A stretch of DNA of 64,000 bases from positions 5,607,721-5,671,720 of the forward strand of contig LR746270.1 in assembly GCA_902729315.2 (NCBI GenBank). Reading direction: 5' to 3'. Shown here piece after piece: positions 12,421-25,110 of the stretch (the stretch's first letter is position 1; each line of letters starts with the position of its first letter). The DNA comes from Spirodela intermedia (lineage: Eukaryota; Streptophyta; Magnoliopsida; Alismatales; Araceae). Under the pieces are notes generated by a model, which was given only the letters and a program-made list of their open reading frames with translations, had not been told where the DNA came from and searched no databases. A program made the translations under genes and the position numbers.

Positions 12421-15400
12421 TCGTCAACAACCTTCAAATAGTTGTTCTTATCAGATTTTTTATCAATTTCTCTCTTGACTAGTGATTAGGAAACACACCT
12501 CTTTCTCCTTATGTCAACACACTATCTTAGTAGGTTGACACACTAGGTCAGTTGATTTCGCTCTCTTATTATTTTTCATCTAAAGTAATTTATTTTGTTG
12601 TGATTTGAATTCACTTAATGATTTTTTCACTTAAGGCCTGAAAGTATTTTTTAGCAACAATCAAAACTAGATCCAAAGATTTTGATCTTGATTTGGATAT
12701 TAGTATATTTCATCATATTTCTTGACAACTTTCAATGATTGAGATTTCTAGTTGATCATAATGTATGAACTATCTTACAAGATAATGAAGCTCAAATTTA
12801 ATTTATCACAATTCTCTCAAATTAATTTTACATCTCAGTGAAATTGTTGGATCATTGGTTTTTTGGAACTTTAACACAATGCTAAAATTGTAGAACACTG
12901 ATTTCCATAATTGTCATAATATCTGCATGAATCAAATTTCAGAACCTTTGAAGATCTTATATACTCTATCAAACAATTTCAAAATGTATGAGAACTCATT
13001 GACACATAATACCTAATTAAGTTCAAATCAATTTATATCAATCAAAAAAGAATTCACTTCATTTTCTAGAAAAGCTTGAACTTCAAAACTATTTAGAAAT
13101 ATTTTATACATAGTTCACATTCTCTTAAATATGACATAAAATTAATTTAATTTTATTAAAATCATCATTTCAAGCAACATGTACATTCTTGAAGCTCTGC
13201 ATGCCTGATTGATTTACAGCCATCATGTTCATAAGTAATAATTCCACACAAAATAGCTCATATCCTTCTATTACGTTTATCACCACAAAAAATTGGAAGA
13301 TTGTTGTCTTTGAGAGCCTAAATAATTTTGAGGATGAAAAAATTGATAGAATGGTAAAATGATAATTCCAAAATAGTAGAATATTACTTCATGAGTCAAT
13401 AAGATGCCACAAGTTCATCTAAATGACATCTTACTTAGGTCAATGGATCCTTCTAGAGTTGTCATTTAGGGTTCCCATTTGAAGCTACTGTTCTCAAATT
13501 TTTCTTAGTTTCATATTTCTATATATATTTTCTCGGCTTTTAAGTCCAATTCTTAATTAAGTTTCTAAAAATAGTGAACATTTTTCAAAGAAATTTATTT
13601 TCAAATAAAGCTCATATTAAATTTCTCATACTATGTGTTCCAATTTTTCGTTTTTCATTCATATTAAAGTACTCATCAGAAGCGACTAGCCTCATGCCCA
13701 CGTGTGTGTAAAAATATTCACGTAATTAATTAATAAATTATAAAAGCATGCTAGTGTGCATATATATAATATTATATTATTATAAATAATATTAACAGCA
13801 CATGAAAGTGAAATTAAAATCATGGGGATTTGAGCATCAAAGATTATAAGGTTGTCTTAATATACAAACTTAGAAGCATTAAAGTCAAAATTAATATTTA
13901 AATAAATATATATATATGTTTTTTCGTTTACATGAGAATTATCTTTTTAATAGCATAATATCTAAAGCACAATATCTCAGTACATGGTATATATGTCCGC
14001 ATGTTATTACCTGAAGTAGACCATCTTAGTGCATAGAGGAGCTGCAACGATATTAAACATTATAATAGCTAGTATACCTGTACTTTTAAATGTACAAGAA
14101 ACTAAAATCAAATCTACATCATATTAGTAAAAAAATAATATAATTATTTGAAAATGACAAAGTAAGATTGCATTCTAATAAGACCAAAGGTATTCATTTG
14201 TCGTGTACAAGTTATCATTGAACACGAACTTTGGTTCTTGCTAACAATAAAGAATAGATAAAGACAGTGAGATTTCTAGCAATATGTGAAATGACAAAAG
14301 AAGAGGAAGCCAGCAAGTAGGTAAGCTTTAAAAATGTTAATTGAAACTAAAATTCAGTACCTCAGCAACAACCAGAGTATGCTTCCAAGTTTAACCTCTA
14401 TTAACAAGTTTTCAATCCAATATCTTGTAAGAATAACCTTCAATGCTAGCTTAATGTACTATAATAATATTCTAAAATCCACAACTATAAGGTTGAATCT
14501 AATTTTCCTATAAATAATTTTAACCATAATGGTAGAAGCTCATCATTATGATAAAATGTACCTAAGAGAAGTAAAGGAAGAACAAAAAACGATCATTTAG
14601 TCCATAGGATACTAGCTCCTCAATCTTCGAGTCCATAAATAATGATTTCAACAACTTTTAAATCCACAAGGATTACAATGATGCTCCTACAATGTATAAG
14701 TTTTGCTTGAACCCATAAGTTAATGGATATCTCATGAAGAGAACAAAAAATCAATTTCAATGGGCCTCCCTAAAGTTACAACATGCTACCCTTTATATGA
14801 GTTAAAATATGTTGTTAACTCCCCAAGAATAACATCAATTAAATAAAATGAGATCAAAATAAATTAATACTGAAATAGTTATCCTATAAAAATAATTATT
14901 TATCTATGTGGGTGGGTTTCGACCCACTTTTGAATTTTTAAGCTTGGACTTGTTTTGGGCCTTCAAAACTTTTTAGCCTATGTTTTTATGTTTTGAGGTG
15001 ACTAGGTCACCAATTTTAGGCATTTCTCATTCCCTAGAGTGGGATTCTACATCACAAATTATTGGTGTGCACTTGGGCCATGAACCTTGATGAGTGATGG
15101 AGTGATTCACAATACGTGAGCCATGAATCGAGTGAAGGTGAGTTGACACCTAGAAGTCAACTAACATATTATATTTGGATATTATAACCCAAAAACATAT
15201 TTCTATGAAGTTTAGTAGTCCAAGAGAACCAAATCACAATTAATCTAGTCTCTACTAATGAACACCTTAGTCATCAATAGTGAGTAAAGCTTCCTAGATT
15301 GGAGTCTTCTTTCTGAATTGCCTTGAAAATATTCCTATCTTATTCCATCAGTTAAAAAAGGACTAATCCATCATTTAAAAAAGAACATCATTTTCTTATT

Positions 15401-15837
15401 GTACCTAATAGGTCCACTCTCATGGAGAGAAGCTTACCAAGCTATCATGAAGCCACTACCCACCGAACAATAGCAATATTTGATTATTATTATTTTATTC
15501 AAGTACTCAAAATTTTTAGATATTTGCAGGTTCCATTGAAGTATTGAATCATGCTTAATTAAAAAAGAGAGACCAGAAGAGTTTGAGAATTTTTCTCACT
15601 AGTTCTGAACAACATCTAGAATTTGCATCCATTCATCTTGTAAGTTGTCTCTAAGTGACTTGTTGTTATCCGTCTTCAATAATTTATATTTACAAATCAA
15701 GAAAATGTCGTCTCCATGACTACTAGTGCTCCTCAAAGAAGCTTGTCACAAGAATTACTCACAATTTAATGCTTTGAATGGACACAAAGGCCGCTCTCAA
15801 CGTTCCCCCAGACATCATAATCTGATTTTTGGAAGCT
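12421..15837. other. AT-rich spacer
   Basis: No open frame of note, no RNA gene and no recognisable transposon domain. Stretches around 14880-15470 have the look of retroelement LTR debris, but no partner copy was found in the window. Confidence 0.45.
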
Positions 15838-16150
15838 TTAGCACAAGTTATTCGTACGAATATGGAAGGTTCTCTTAACAACTCCTACCTCCCATCTATT
15901 TTTCGCCCATTGGTGGCACCACGAAGAACACTGTTGAAGAAAGACAAATAATGAACTGAAGGCATAGGACAGTGGCCATAAGAATATTGCCTGTCTCATA
16001 GAAAAATACACTTGAAGAATATTTACTAAAAAATGGTTCCAAGGAGTCAAGGCTCCACAGAAATTACAGATTGATAAGGTCATAAAAATAGTGTGTTGAC
16101 AATGAATTATAAATACAGGGGACGCACTGGGATATGAGCTTTTGAAAATA

Positions 16151-16154
<4 letters not shown>

Positions 16155-16199
<45 letters not shown>
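16155..16199. repeat. (GA)n microsatellite in the hydrolase 3' region
   Basis: About 22 GA units, starting 30 bases beyond the stop codon of the EMB8-like hydrolase, so probably inside its 3' UTR (as CT repeats in the mRNA). Confidence 0.93.
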
Positions 16200-16203
<4 letters not shown>

Positions 16204-16228
16204 GAGGTTATCTAAAACGAAATCAGTG

Positions 16229-19200
16229 TTATTGTACGGGTACTGCAACAGGAGGATGAGATTTCATATCTCCACCAACATTAAGATCCCCGGTTGCAAC
16301 TGTGGTCTGATCAGAAACCCCAAATGGAATCCTGGTTTTTCCAGCATGTAGGAGCTCTAAGAAGTCCATGACCACTGTATCCGTCCAAGGGGCTCCGAAT
16401 GGAGCCTCACTGCCAGCCAGCCACCCAAGGTGGCCACCTTGTGGAGTCACTATAAGGAGACAGTGTGGGTTTGCCTTCGAACAAAAATCGAAATCAATAC
16501 ATAGTTCAGAACCATATTTATCAATAAATGATGAACAAACTTCACCATAATCAGAATATATAGCAATTAATCACAGAAGTCGCGTAAATGCCCATAACGC
16601 ACTAATATTCCGGGAGGGAAACGAGATAAAACCCAGAAAATACAGAGCTAACTACGGGTGGCAAGAATATACCTGGATTTCATCCCGAGGGATGCCTCTT
16701 GATGGTGCAATTGGGTCATTAGCAGCCTGCACATGATGGGTAAAACTTGAGTATCGACATCATATCTTGAAGACTTTTCTCACTGATACATATAAGATAA
16801 TATGGCAACCACCATCATCCGAGGGTTTACCAAATGATCACCGAGATGAAATTATACAAAAATCATCAAGACTAACACAAACGCAGCGATATATGAAAGT
16901 TTTTTCATCCTATGTTACAACATGTTAAGATAAACTCCACGTTTAAGCTTTAGAGACCTTGGAAAAAAACGCATGATGTGAGAATAAATTTCATGCAAAA
17001 CAATCAAGATGTGAGTTTTTAAAGCCTCATTCCAGGTGGGTTTCAATTGAGGAAATATCCAGGAAACTGAAAATTATGTATCCATAATAAATTTGGCGCT
17101 CATAGGTCGAAACCATATATTCCAGTCCATGCCCTTTGGTTTAACTACAGTTTATAAAACGAAGGTAACACCATGTAAGGTCCCCAGTCCATATCACATA
17201 TCCCAGGAGGTGTAATAAGGCGAAATCCCACATGTTAGGGTTTAATATCTAAATTTCCTGAGGGAAAAAAAGGAGGGGGGGAGGTTGTCTTTGGGGAAGG
17301 ACATGGGAGAGAGATAACCCTCTCAAAAGGTTAGCACTGGTGTTTGGGGTTTCCAATTCGGAGTCCCTTTCTTGACATTCTTGCTCCTGTTCTCACTGAA
17401 TTCCACAAAAACTCTTTGTTCTTTTCTTGCTTCGTGGTATCTTATCATACCACTGATCCATAGTAAATGTCTGTTCCAAGGACATCAACCCCATGTGCAC
17501 GGCACCCATGAGAGAAAGGGATTTCATCCGAAATGTGAAATCTCCCAGATAACTACAGGCAATGTTAAGTAGATTGAGCACAATTGATTGCAAGAAATTT
17601 ATAATATGTTACTTTGATAAGTATATCAAGGTTCAACACAATCTTAGAGAGAATATTTATAAAGAACTCACAGTGATAGCTGCAATACAATATTTCTTGT
17701 AGCATCCCTACACTGATTAGTTCAACAAACAAAGAGAGTGAAAGGTACTAAACTTCTAAAGGTTGAAACCTGAGAAAAAACGTTGCTGTTGTAGTTTACA
17801 GCTTGAACATGTGAGCATTACCTGTATGCACAAAAGGGGTGTTCGTACATCCTTTATTGAATCTGAACTTGACGAGTTGAAGTAATAATCATCCACGGAC
17901 TTGAAACCAAATGAGACTGCAACGAATCACAAGAAGACATTTTTACCGAATTGAAATGACATTCGTTCTGGATTTTTCGGACTCATTCAGCTTAATCCCT
18001 ACCACGAGTCAACGCTTCATCAAAATCCCTAACAGACTGGGCATTAGCTGCCAGTGGGATATTATATTCACCACCCATATCCTCAAAGAGAAGAGAGTGC
18101 CTGAAGGAGAATCAATACATGAAAAACTACCACGAGTGGATATGCATGAAATGCGCAATAGATCATAGAGACGGAATGGATACTTCTTAAAAATCCTGCG
18201 TAGGGCTCCTGCCAGAGCTTTGTCATACACATTATTGAATCCTTTATGAAAATCCTCATCAGCAATTACCAAATTGAAAGGGTTACACAAGGACACTGCC
18301 CCAGAGATACGACAATTGTGAGATTCCTGCAATAAGGGGATAAGCGTTAACAGTCGTTGCAACTTTTGTACATATGGAGAAATTCAACTTCTTAATCTAA
18401 TTATGTCTCGTGCCATTGCAAAGGATATTTGTCATCAAAACATCTTGTAAATACATTTCTGTGGGAGAATATTATCATAAAGCCAAAGATGGAAACTTGA
18501 ACACGCAACAACTCTTTAGGCCAAAATAGTATAGATGAAATTGAAGACTGAACTCGCAGCAAGAATCATAAAAACCAGAGATGGCATGACGAATGAGACA
18601 GTGATGTACATAAAACAAAGGATCTTCATCTGTCCATCAAATTCCGATACGCAAATGAATGAGTAACTCTTTCAATGTCAATCTCAATATGAAATCAGCA
18701 TTTCTTATGGCAAAATATAAGTAAATGACTGTTAACTACCATCTGCAAAAAACTTTCAGTGGAGAGAAATAATAATGATACAGAACTGTAATATCATAGC
18801 AACTTTGATAAATAGCTGGATGAACTGATTCCATATGCTGCTAGAGATCCTGTCCCACTAAGAACTAAAATAAATAATTAAAAAACCATAAATATGCCAC
18901 CATCTCAGACTATTAACGCACTACATAAGTAGAGATCCTCACAGCTAGGTTGTCCAGCTATTAGCGCACTACATGTCAGACTGCTCTGTTCAAGCAATCA
19001 GACTTATCATGAAGACTGAAAATAAATTTCTTGTCTGATCTGCTGATTCGGTGGTTCTACAAGTCTTTCAGTGTCTTAGATGGGATCAGTAGATAAATCA
19101 AAACATTCGAATTTCGAGTGCCAATAAATTGATAGATTTTCTAATCTATTTTTGATAATCCTAAAAATAGTTTCCAAATTGATACCAGCTTTCAAAAATC

Positions 19201-22200
19201 CCACGAAAACAGAAGAGCGAATTACTTTTTGCTACTGTGACAGTTAAATTCCATCATAAATTTCCACATCAAAATTCTTTGCGTCAAGATTCTTTCCACA
19301 TCAAAACATAATTCTTTTCACGGATTAATTCTCTCATTTCCTGAAATGCATGAAGACATAAAACTTCATCATCTTCAACGGTCGAAAATTAGACAGTCAA
19401 GTAATCCTGTCGGCACAGTCAAGGTCCTGACCACTGCATATGAGTCGATGGATTTCAATGAAAAAATATATTCAAAATATAATGAAGATAAAATACGATT
19501 ATTAGGATCCTGAACGATGTGAACAAATACCCAGGAGTGGACTACAATCGAATAACTCAAGCATAAATTTTTCGTGCAAGCATTATGTATCAAAAACAAA
19601 TCATAACTTTACTAGTATCCACAAACTTGCGATCCTTTATTCCATCAGTCTACTGGTTTACCTAACAAAAGTTGAATAAACACGAAAAATAAGATAATAG
19701 CTCAAAAGTCGGAAAGAAATCAATTTATGTTCATCAAAGGATTGTAAAATATATTGTAACCAACCAGTCATAAAGACGTTTCATTGACACCACCAATCTA
19801 TAGAAAAGAAACTGTATGGCTCACCTGACCAAGATATCGAACAAGAATGTTAGCACCAAGTGACCAGCCAACTGCATATATTTTTGACTTGGGATAACGT
19901 GATGAAACATGATTTATTACTTCAGAAAGATCCCGAGTAAAAGAGGCTGAATAAAACTGCACAAAGAACATGGATGTATATGAAAAATAGTAATTTATTC
20001 ATACAAAATTCTATTATATCAAATATCATTTTCATAGGGGGGACAAGAATGACCATCTAAAATGCACAACAAACCACATATAACCTTGTAACACGAACAT
20101 ATGACATGTATGTTACCATTGAGCTTCGGTTTAAAGTAATTGGCTAAAGAATTGATAACTTGACTAAAGTAAATCACTCGTTCATCTAGTCAACAATCTC
20201 AAATGTCCTTGACAACAAAAGAGTAAGAAAATTCAAAACTGAAATTTTAGATTACAAAATATCTTCAACATAAGAAGTATGCATAAATATCTTCAATTTT
20301 AGAAGTTCAGTATCCAACATAAGAAAAACAATCCCAATTTTAGAAATAAAAGTATGAATTAGTTGGATGACCAAAATAAAACTTCAGCACAAGAGATGTT
20401 TAATAAATTATGAATATATTTTCAAAATTTTGGTCATGCGACTTCTAGCATTTTAGTCCCTTAAAGGAAGGTCGAGAAGGAAATGTGCATAACTATACAA
20501 TTCAAAAAATGATTCTACAAGGTGGAGAACACTGATTGAATGCAATATGGATTTAACAACTGACTAGTAAAGTTTTGACTTTATTATAAATAAAAAATGG
20601 TCCACCATTGAAGCCACCCCATCAGTGGAGAGACATTGTTGCTAGTTCCCTCGGCTAGCCTCTGCTCCAAACAAGCTATGCATCCATATTCATGGCAATA
20701 TACTTGACTGCAGAAACCATTTAAGCATGACTATCCATCTTAGTGTACTGTTTCAATCTTGAGTCTTTATTAGTACACTCTTTTCATATAACAAGAGGCT
20801 GCAGTGCCACAACCACCAGCTGCTTCCAGTGAACCATCTTCTGCTACACGTCAATGCCAGAAGTTGAAAGTGCCAACCCATCCCACTATGCTTTTCTTCT
20901 ACTACTTTCATCTACCCTCGAACTTGTCTCTAACTTCAGTCTCTTTCCGTCATCGCCATTAATTTTAACTTTTTTTTCTTTTTAATTCACAAGGATTGGA
21001 AAAATACAACAAGCTCGAAATCTATATCAAACTGTCCTTGGTGATAACGAGCTCATGATTATTCTCAGCAAACTCTCTTGTGAATAGCATCATAGTACCT
21101 ATACTTTTTGAAAAAATTAAAACACTATTAGGGTGCGAAAAGAATACTGCCCAGCACGTGTGACATGATCTGACTATGTGGATGGAAGACAGGCATACTG
21201 TACCAAACCAAGGTACAGATATAGTTAAACAGAATCAGGATCAGTATATAAAAATTTAGAGGCTACAGAAACGAACATGAAGATATAGATCAAAATGGTA
21301 TTTATTGACATAAAACAAAAAATGCGTTTCATGGATTGTTTTAAACCGATATGATTCATCTCAATTGATGTAAATATTCAATAATCATTATCATTGTGTT
21401 TTTAAGTGACTGAACTATCCGGCCTTGAGCAGATTTTTTAAAAACAAGAGTCCAAAATTAAGAAGCTAAAAAATTTAGCATGAACAGCTAGAATGTTGAT
21501 TTGCATTCACAAGGCCACTATGGTCCAAATAGCTACGGACTTTTAAAAGTTAGACTGGAACATCAAAGTAGCCAAATGAAGGAAAAAGAAGCAAGATCAT
21601 CCCTGGAGCAGGAAGAATGGAATAGATCTGAATAAAAGCAAAGTGCTTGCTGATGTAATTCGATTTTTGCTGATTGGATGACAGAAAAACCAGCAAACAG
21701 CAACCAGGGGATGTGTTGCCACAGTGCGTGCTACTGAGTTGACATGAATGATTCATAAGGAGCTTTACTGCAATAATCTTAAGAGTACCAAGGCATTTAT
21801 TTGAGAAATCCAAAAAAAGTACCCATTTTTAAGTATTGAGTATATTTTGTTGGTACTCCAAACTCCTTGTGAATTTAAAAGCTGTTTAGTCCAGATATAT
21901 GAAGGGCCTGACTTATGAACGTACTGATTCCGTTCACCTCCAGGATTACGTTATTAGATCAACATAACTTTTGGGTTACCAGGAATGGCCTTCCAAATCA
22001 CAAGGGGGATTACTGATGATGAACCTGAGGATATCTCGATGATGTAGAATTGAATTGCTAAACTTAAATAAACAATAACTCTATTGATCAAAAATTCAAA
22101 AATCACTGCCCAAGCAGCACTTCTCAGTAAGAGCATCTGTTGATACTGGTGAAGGCAGTGGATGTAGAGTGGTGTAAGAACTTCTACAGGGGAAACTATC

Positions 22201-23935
22201 AAAGAAAATCACAATTCGTCTCTATAAAGTACCTCGCCTAACGTTGGCAATAGGAAATAGAATAAGAATCTTTGAACAGAAGCTGCATTCAGATGTTTTC
22301 TCTGTGACATTTGAAAGTATCGATCATGCTTTGCGTTCATTATAAGAAAATAAGGGTCACATGGGAGATTTTTACAAAGGCGGTTGTTTTTCAGTGGAAC
22401 AAAATCAATGGTAAAATTGTAAGATATAGAGTGACTGACCAGCCAAAACTTACCACTACCTTGTGGATTATGGCTATTTGCAAAAAAAACATAGATGAAG
22501 ATTTCATAAAACTTAAATGAGTATCCAATAGGGATAAATAAAGATACCTTATCATTAGATAACTTGTAGATTGAAGAAAATTTGGAAGGTCATGAAAGCA
22601 ATATTTTTTTATGTAGAATGGATGAAAGAAATATTTTTCTCTCCAGAGCTTTCAATTTGTCATAAGAAGGTGATCTAACACGTTGACAGATCATGTGTCA
22701 GTGATGTTTTCCTCATACTTTTCTTATGATACAAAAGGATGTCTGTTTTCTTGTTGGGAAATGGATAATTGCACAATATTTTTGTTATAGTCAACAGGAA
22801 TTGGTTTTGATAGATTACTGAGATAGAATCAGGAGTGTAGCATCAATATCTGTATTTACGTTGGAATAGATGATTCTAAAACAGTGTTCATGCACAACGC
22901 CAGTGTGTGGCCATCTTTTATTCCAAACGGAGAGAAGAAAATTATCTGATGCATCAAGATAAGGCCATCAAGAGAATTAGCAGCCACATTAAGGGACTAA
23001 GAAGAGGAACTAAAGGAGTTCCGGTACATAAGATGCCCTCTATACAGAAGTTCAGAGAAAGTCAGGATTTCAAGAGACTTTCGTCAGAAATGGGACCAAA
23101 TCAAGTCGGCGTCCCAACGTTCATTCTAAAAACATGACTCATAAACATCCATTCATAGATAAGCAAAATCCAGATATGTGGGAAATCCCAGCTGTGCCTT
23201 CGTCTCGAAAAATACACGAAGTGAAATAACAGAGAAGTCAGGCAGGCATACGCAAGAAGGGTCCACATACTTGAGCTGTCGTGACAGGGCTATCGCCGCA
23301 GCCTCTACTGTTAAACACTACAACCCGCCAACCTTTGCTCCGCGCCTTCAATAACATGTGTCTCACATAAGAATCCCCACTCCCTCCCGTAAGGCCCGGC
23401 TGCATGCAAAAGCAAATCATCAAACTCTACTACGATGAAGAAACTCAAAGTAAACCCAATAACAGACAGAGCCATGAAAGTTGAGATGAACCAGCAGGAT
23501 GAGCACGGGTGCGTCAGCGGGAAGTAACCGAGAGTCGCCGCAGCACCAGTCAAGAGCCACCGAACCGTCATCAATCGTCCGGATGCACTCCCTCCGGAGG
23601 CACACTTCGGGAACGGATCGAAAGAATGCAGCGAAAATGGTCTCCAGGTGATTGTTCCACCCCAGGATGGGGAAGACGTCGTACGGCGTCAACCGTAGGC
23701 CCTGGCCACCCGCGGCTCCGTGGAGCAGCGCACCGGCGGCGCCACCGATGACCTCGAGGGAGGAGTAGGAGGAGCGGAAGGAAAAAGATGCGGGCGGCTC
23801 TGAGGGGAGGCCGCGGGATGAGCTAATCCTGAGAGCTATGGCGCAGGGACGGGGTGGTGCCGCTGCTGGGGACGATAGCTGCAGAGGGAAGTGTGACCGG
23901 AGGCAGCCGTGGCGAGGGAGGGCCGACGACCACAT
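16229..23935 (-). CDS. EMB8-like alpha/beta-hydrolase (YheT family), eight exons
   Basis: Exons on the minus strand: 23492-23935, 23271-23399, 19825-19956, 18184-18326, 18003-18100, 17822-17916, 16673-16726 and 16229-16474. All borders are GT-AG and phases agree, giving 446 residues. The N-terminus is Ser/Pro/Ala-rich, like a plastid transit peptide. Known family landmarks follow: PGLTGGSGDSYV (from residue 149), FNSRGCGDSPV, the nucleophile elbow GWSLGAN (Ser223), the acid in AANDPIAP (Asp351) and the His in QGGHLGW (His380). The catalytic triad is therefore complete. Relatives are annotated as embryogenesis-associated EMB8 or esterase/lipase/thioesterase proteins; the substrate is unknown. 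Introns 4 and 5 are only 83 and 86 nt, while intron 2 is 3.3 kb. Start codon chosen as the first Met in frame with exon 2. The neighbouring gene at 25111 diverges from it. Confidence 0.92.
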
Positions 23936-24189
23936 CGCCCCCCGAGACGGCCGCCGGAGTGGTCGGGGAACGACGGTGGCGCTGGCCGATTGGGCGAGCC
24001 ACCATCCCCACCAGGCCTAAACAAAGCGTCTCTGGTCACCTACTCCCGCGACGTGGGGAGGGCTCCGCCAGTCATGTAGCAGAGAAAGGAGCTCCAGTTG
24101 GCTCGAGGAAGATCCAACACATGGCATCATCCGAGAGCCACCACCGACGTTTTCTGCAACAGAGAAAATGGGATTTTCTAGGATTTTAA

Positions 24190-25110
24190 AAAGAAAAAGG
24201 AGGACGGTTGGTGTCAGTTTTTCCCTCCATTCAAGTAACGAATAATAAATAAAAAAAGAAAGAATAAATTGAGATTCCTTTTATCTTGAAAACCCACTTT
24301 TTTTCTGTCTCTTTCCTGCAACCCCCAAAATAGTCAAAACTTCTCTTGACTCCTACTTTCTTGGGAGACGTTACAGTCATTCGAATGCATGAAGAAACTT
24401 GCCAACGAAGAAGCTCCTAGAAAGTCAAAGAGGTGGACTTCTGAGATCTGGGATTATTTGAACAGGATGATGAGAAAACTTACCGGTTGCCGTCCCCATA
24501 AAGACAGTCAGTTCTCTATAAAAATCTTCTATTCTGGTGATTAATTTTACTTGATCGGAGTGCGTTGCTCATAAATGAGGTAATTAGAGCATTCTAGCTC
24601 ATTTCGTATAATCACATAAAAATAAAGGTAAATGGAAAATAAGCATTATCCAATACCAGAATTTGAGGACATCATAAATAAGCAGGGGGACGAACATAGC
24701 TATACCGGCCACATCATCTCGATTGTCTCGTGATGCCATTCTGCTAATAAAATAATAATAATAATAATAATTTATCAATGTATTTATCATTTTCTTTTCT
24801 TGGAATCATTGAAAAAACAGTTAATTAAAAAAAATGATGATTAAAATTTTTAAATTGTGTATGTATAGATTAAGAATGGTGCACATTGATTCCTAATGGA
24901 CTAGTTGTTGTTGGATTATTAAGCCGTTTATTGGGCCATTTCTAGAGTCAGATCCTCGTCGGAGCCGTCCCCGCAGACAAGCAGGGATACGTGTCGGGGT
25001 GGATGGCTGCTCCCGCCAGAAAGTAGTAGAGCACCGCTCCTCCCCAATCTTGCTAAAACCCTCGGGGGAAATCCCCTGGGGTGCGCTTCCTCTCTGCCAG
25101 CTGCCGCACC
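24190..25110. other. Shared upstream region of two divergent genes
   Basis: This gap separates the 5' end of the EMB8-like gene (minus) from the plastid membrane protein gene (plus). It is AT-rich in the middle, with an (AAT)n run at about 24748-24771, and GC-rich at both ends. No gene. It should hold both promoters; I could not assign TATA boxes with confidence. Confidence 0.55.

Noticed and set aside
21550-22202. Two minus-strand frames in intron 2 of the EMB8-like gene
   Set aside because: They do not continue the hydrolase reading frame or match a transposon protein; the exon chain is complete without them.
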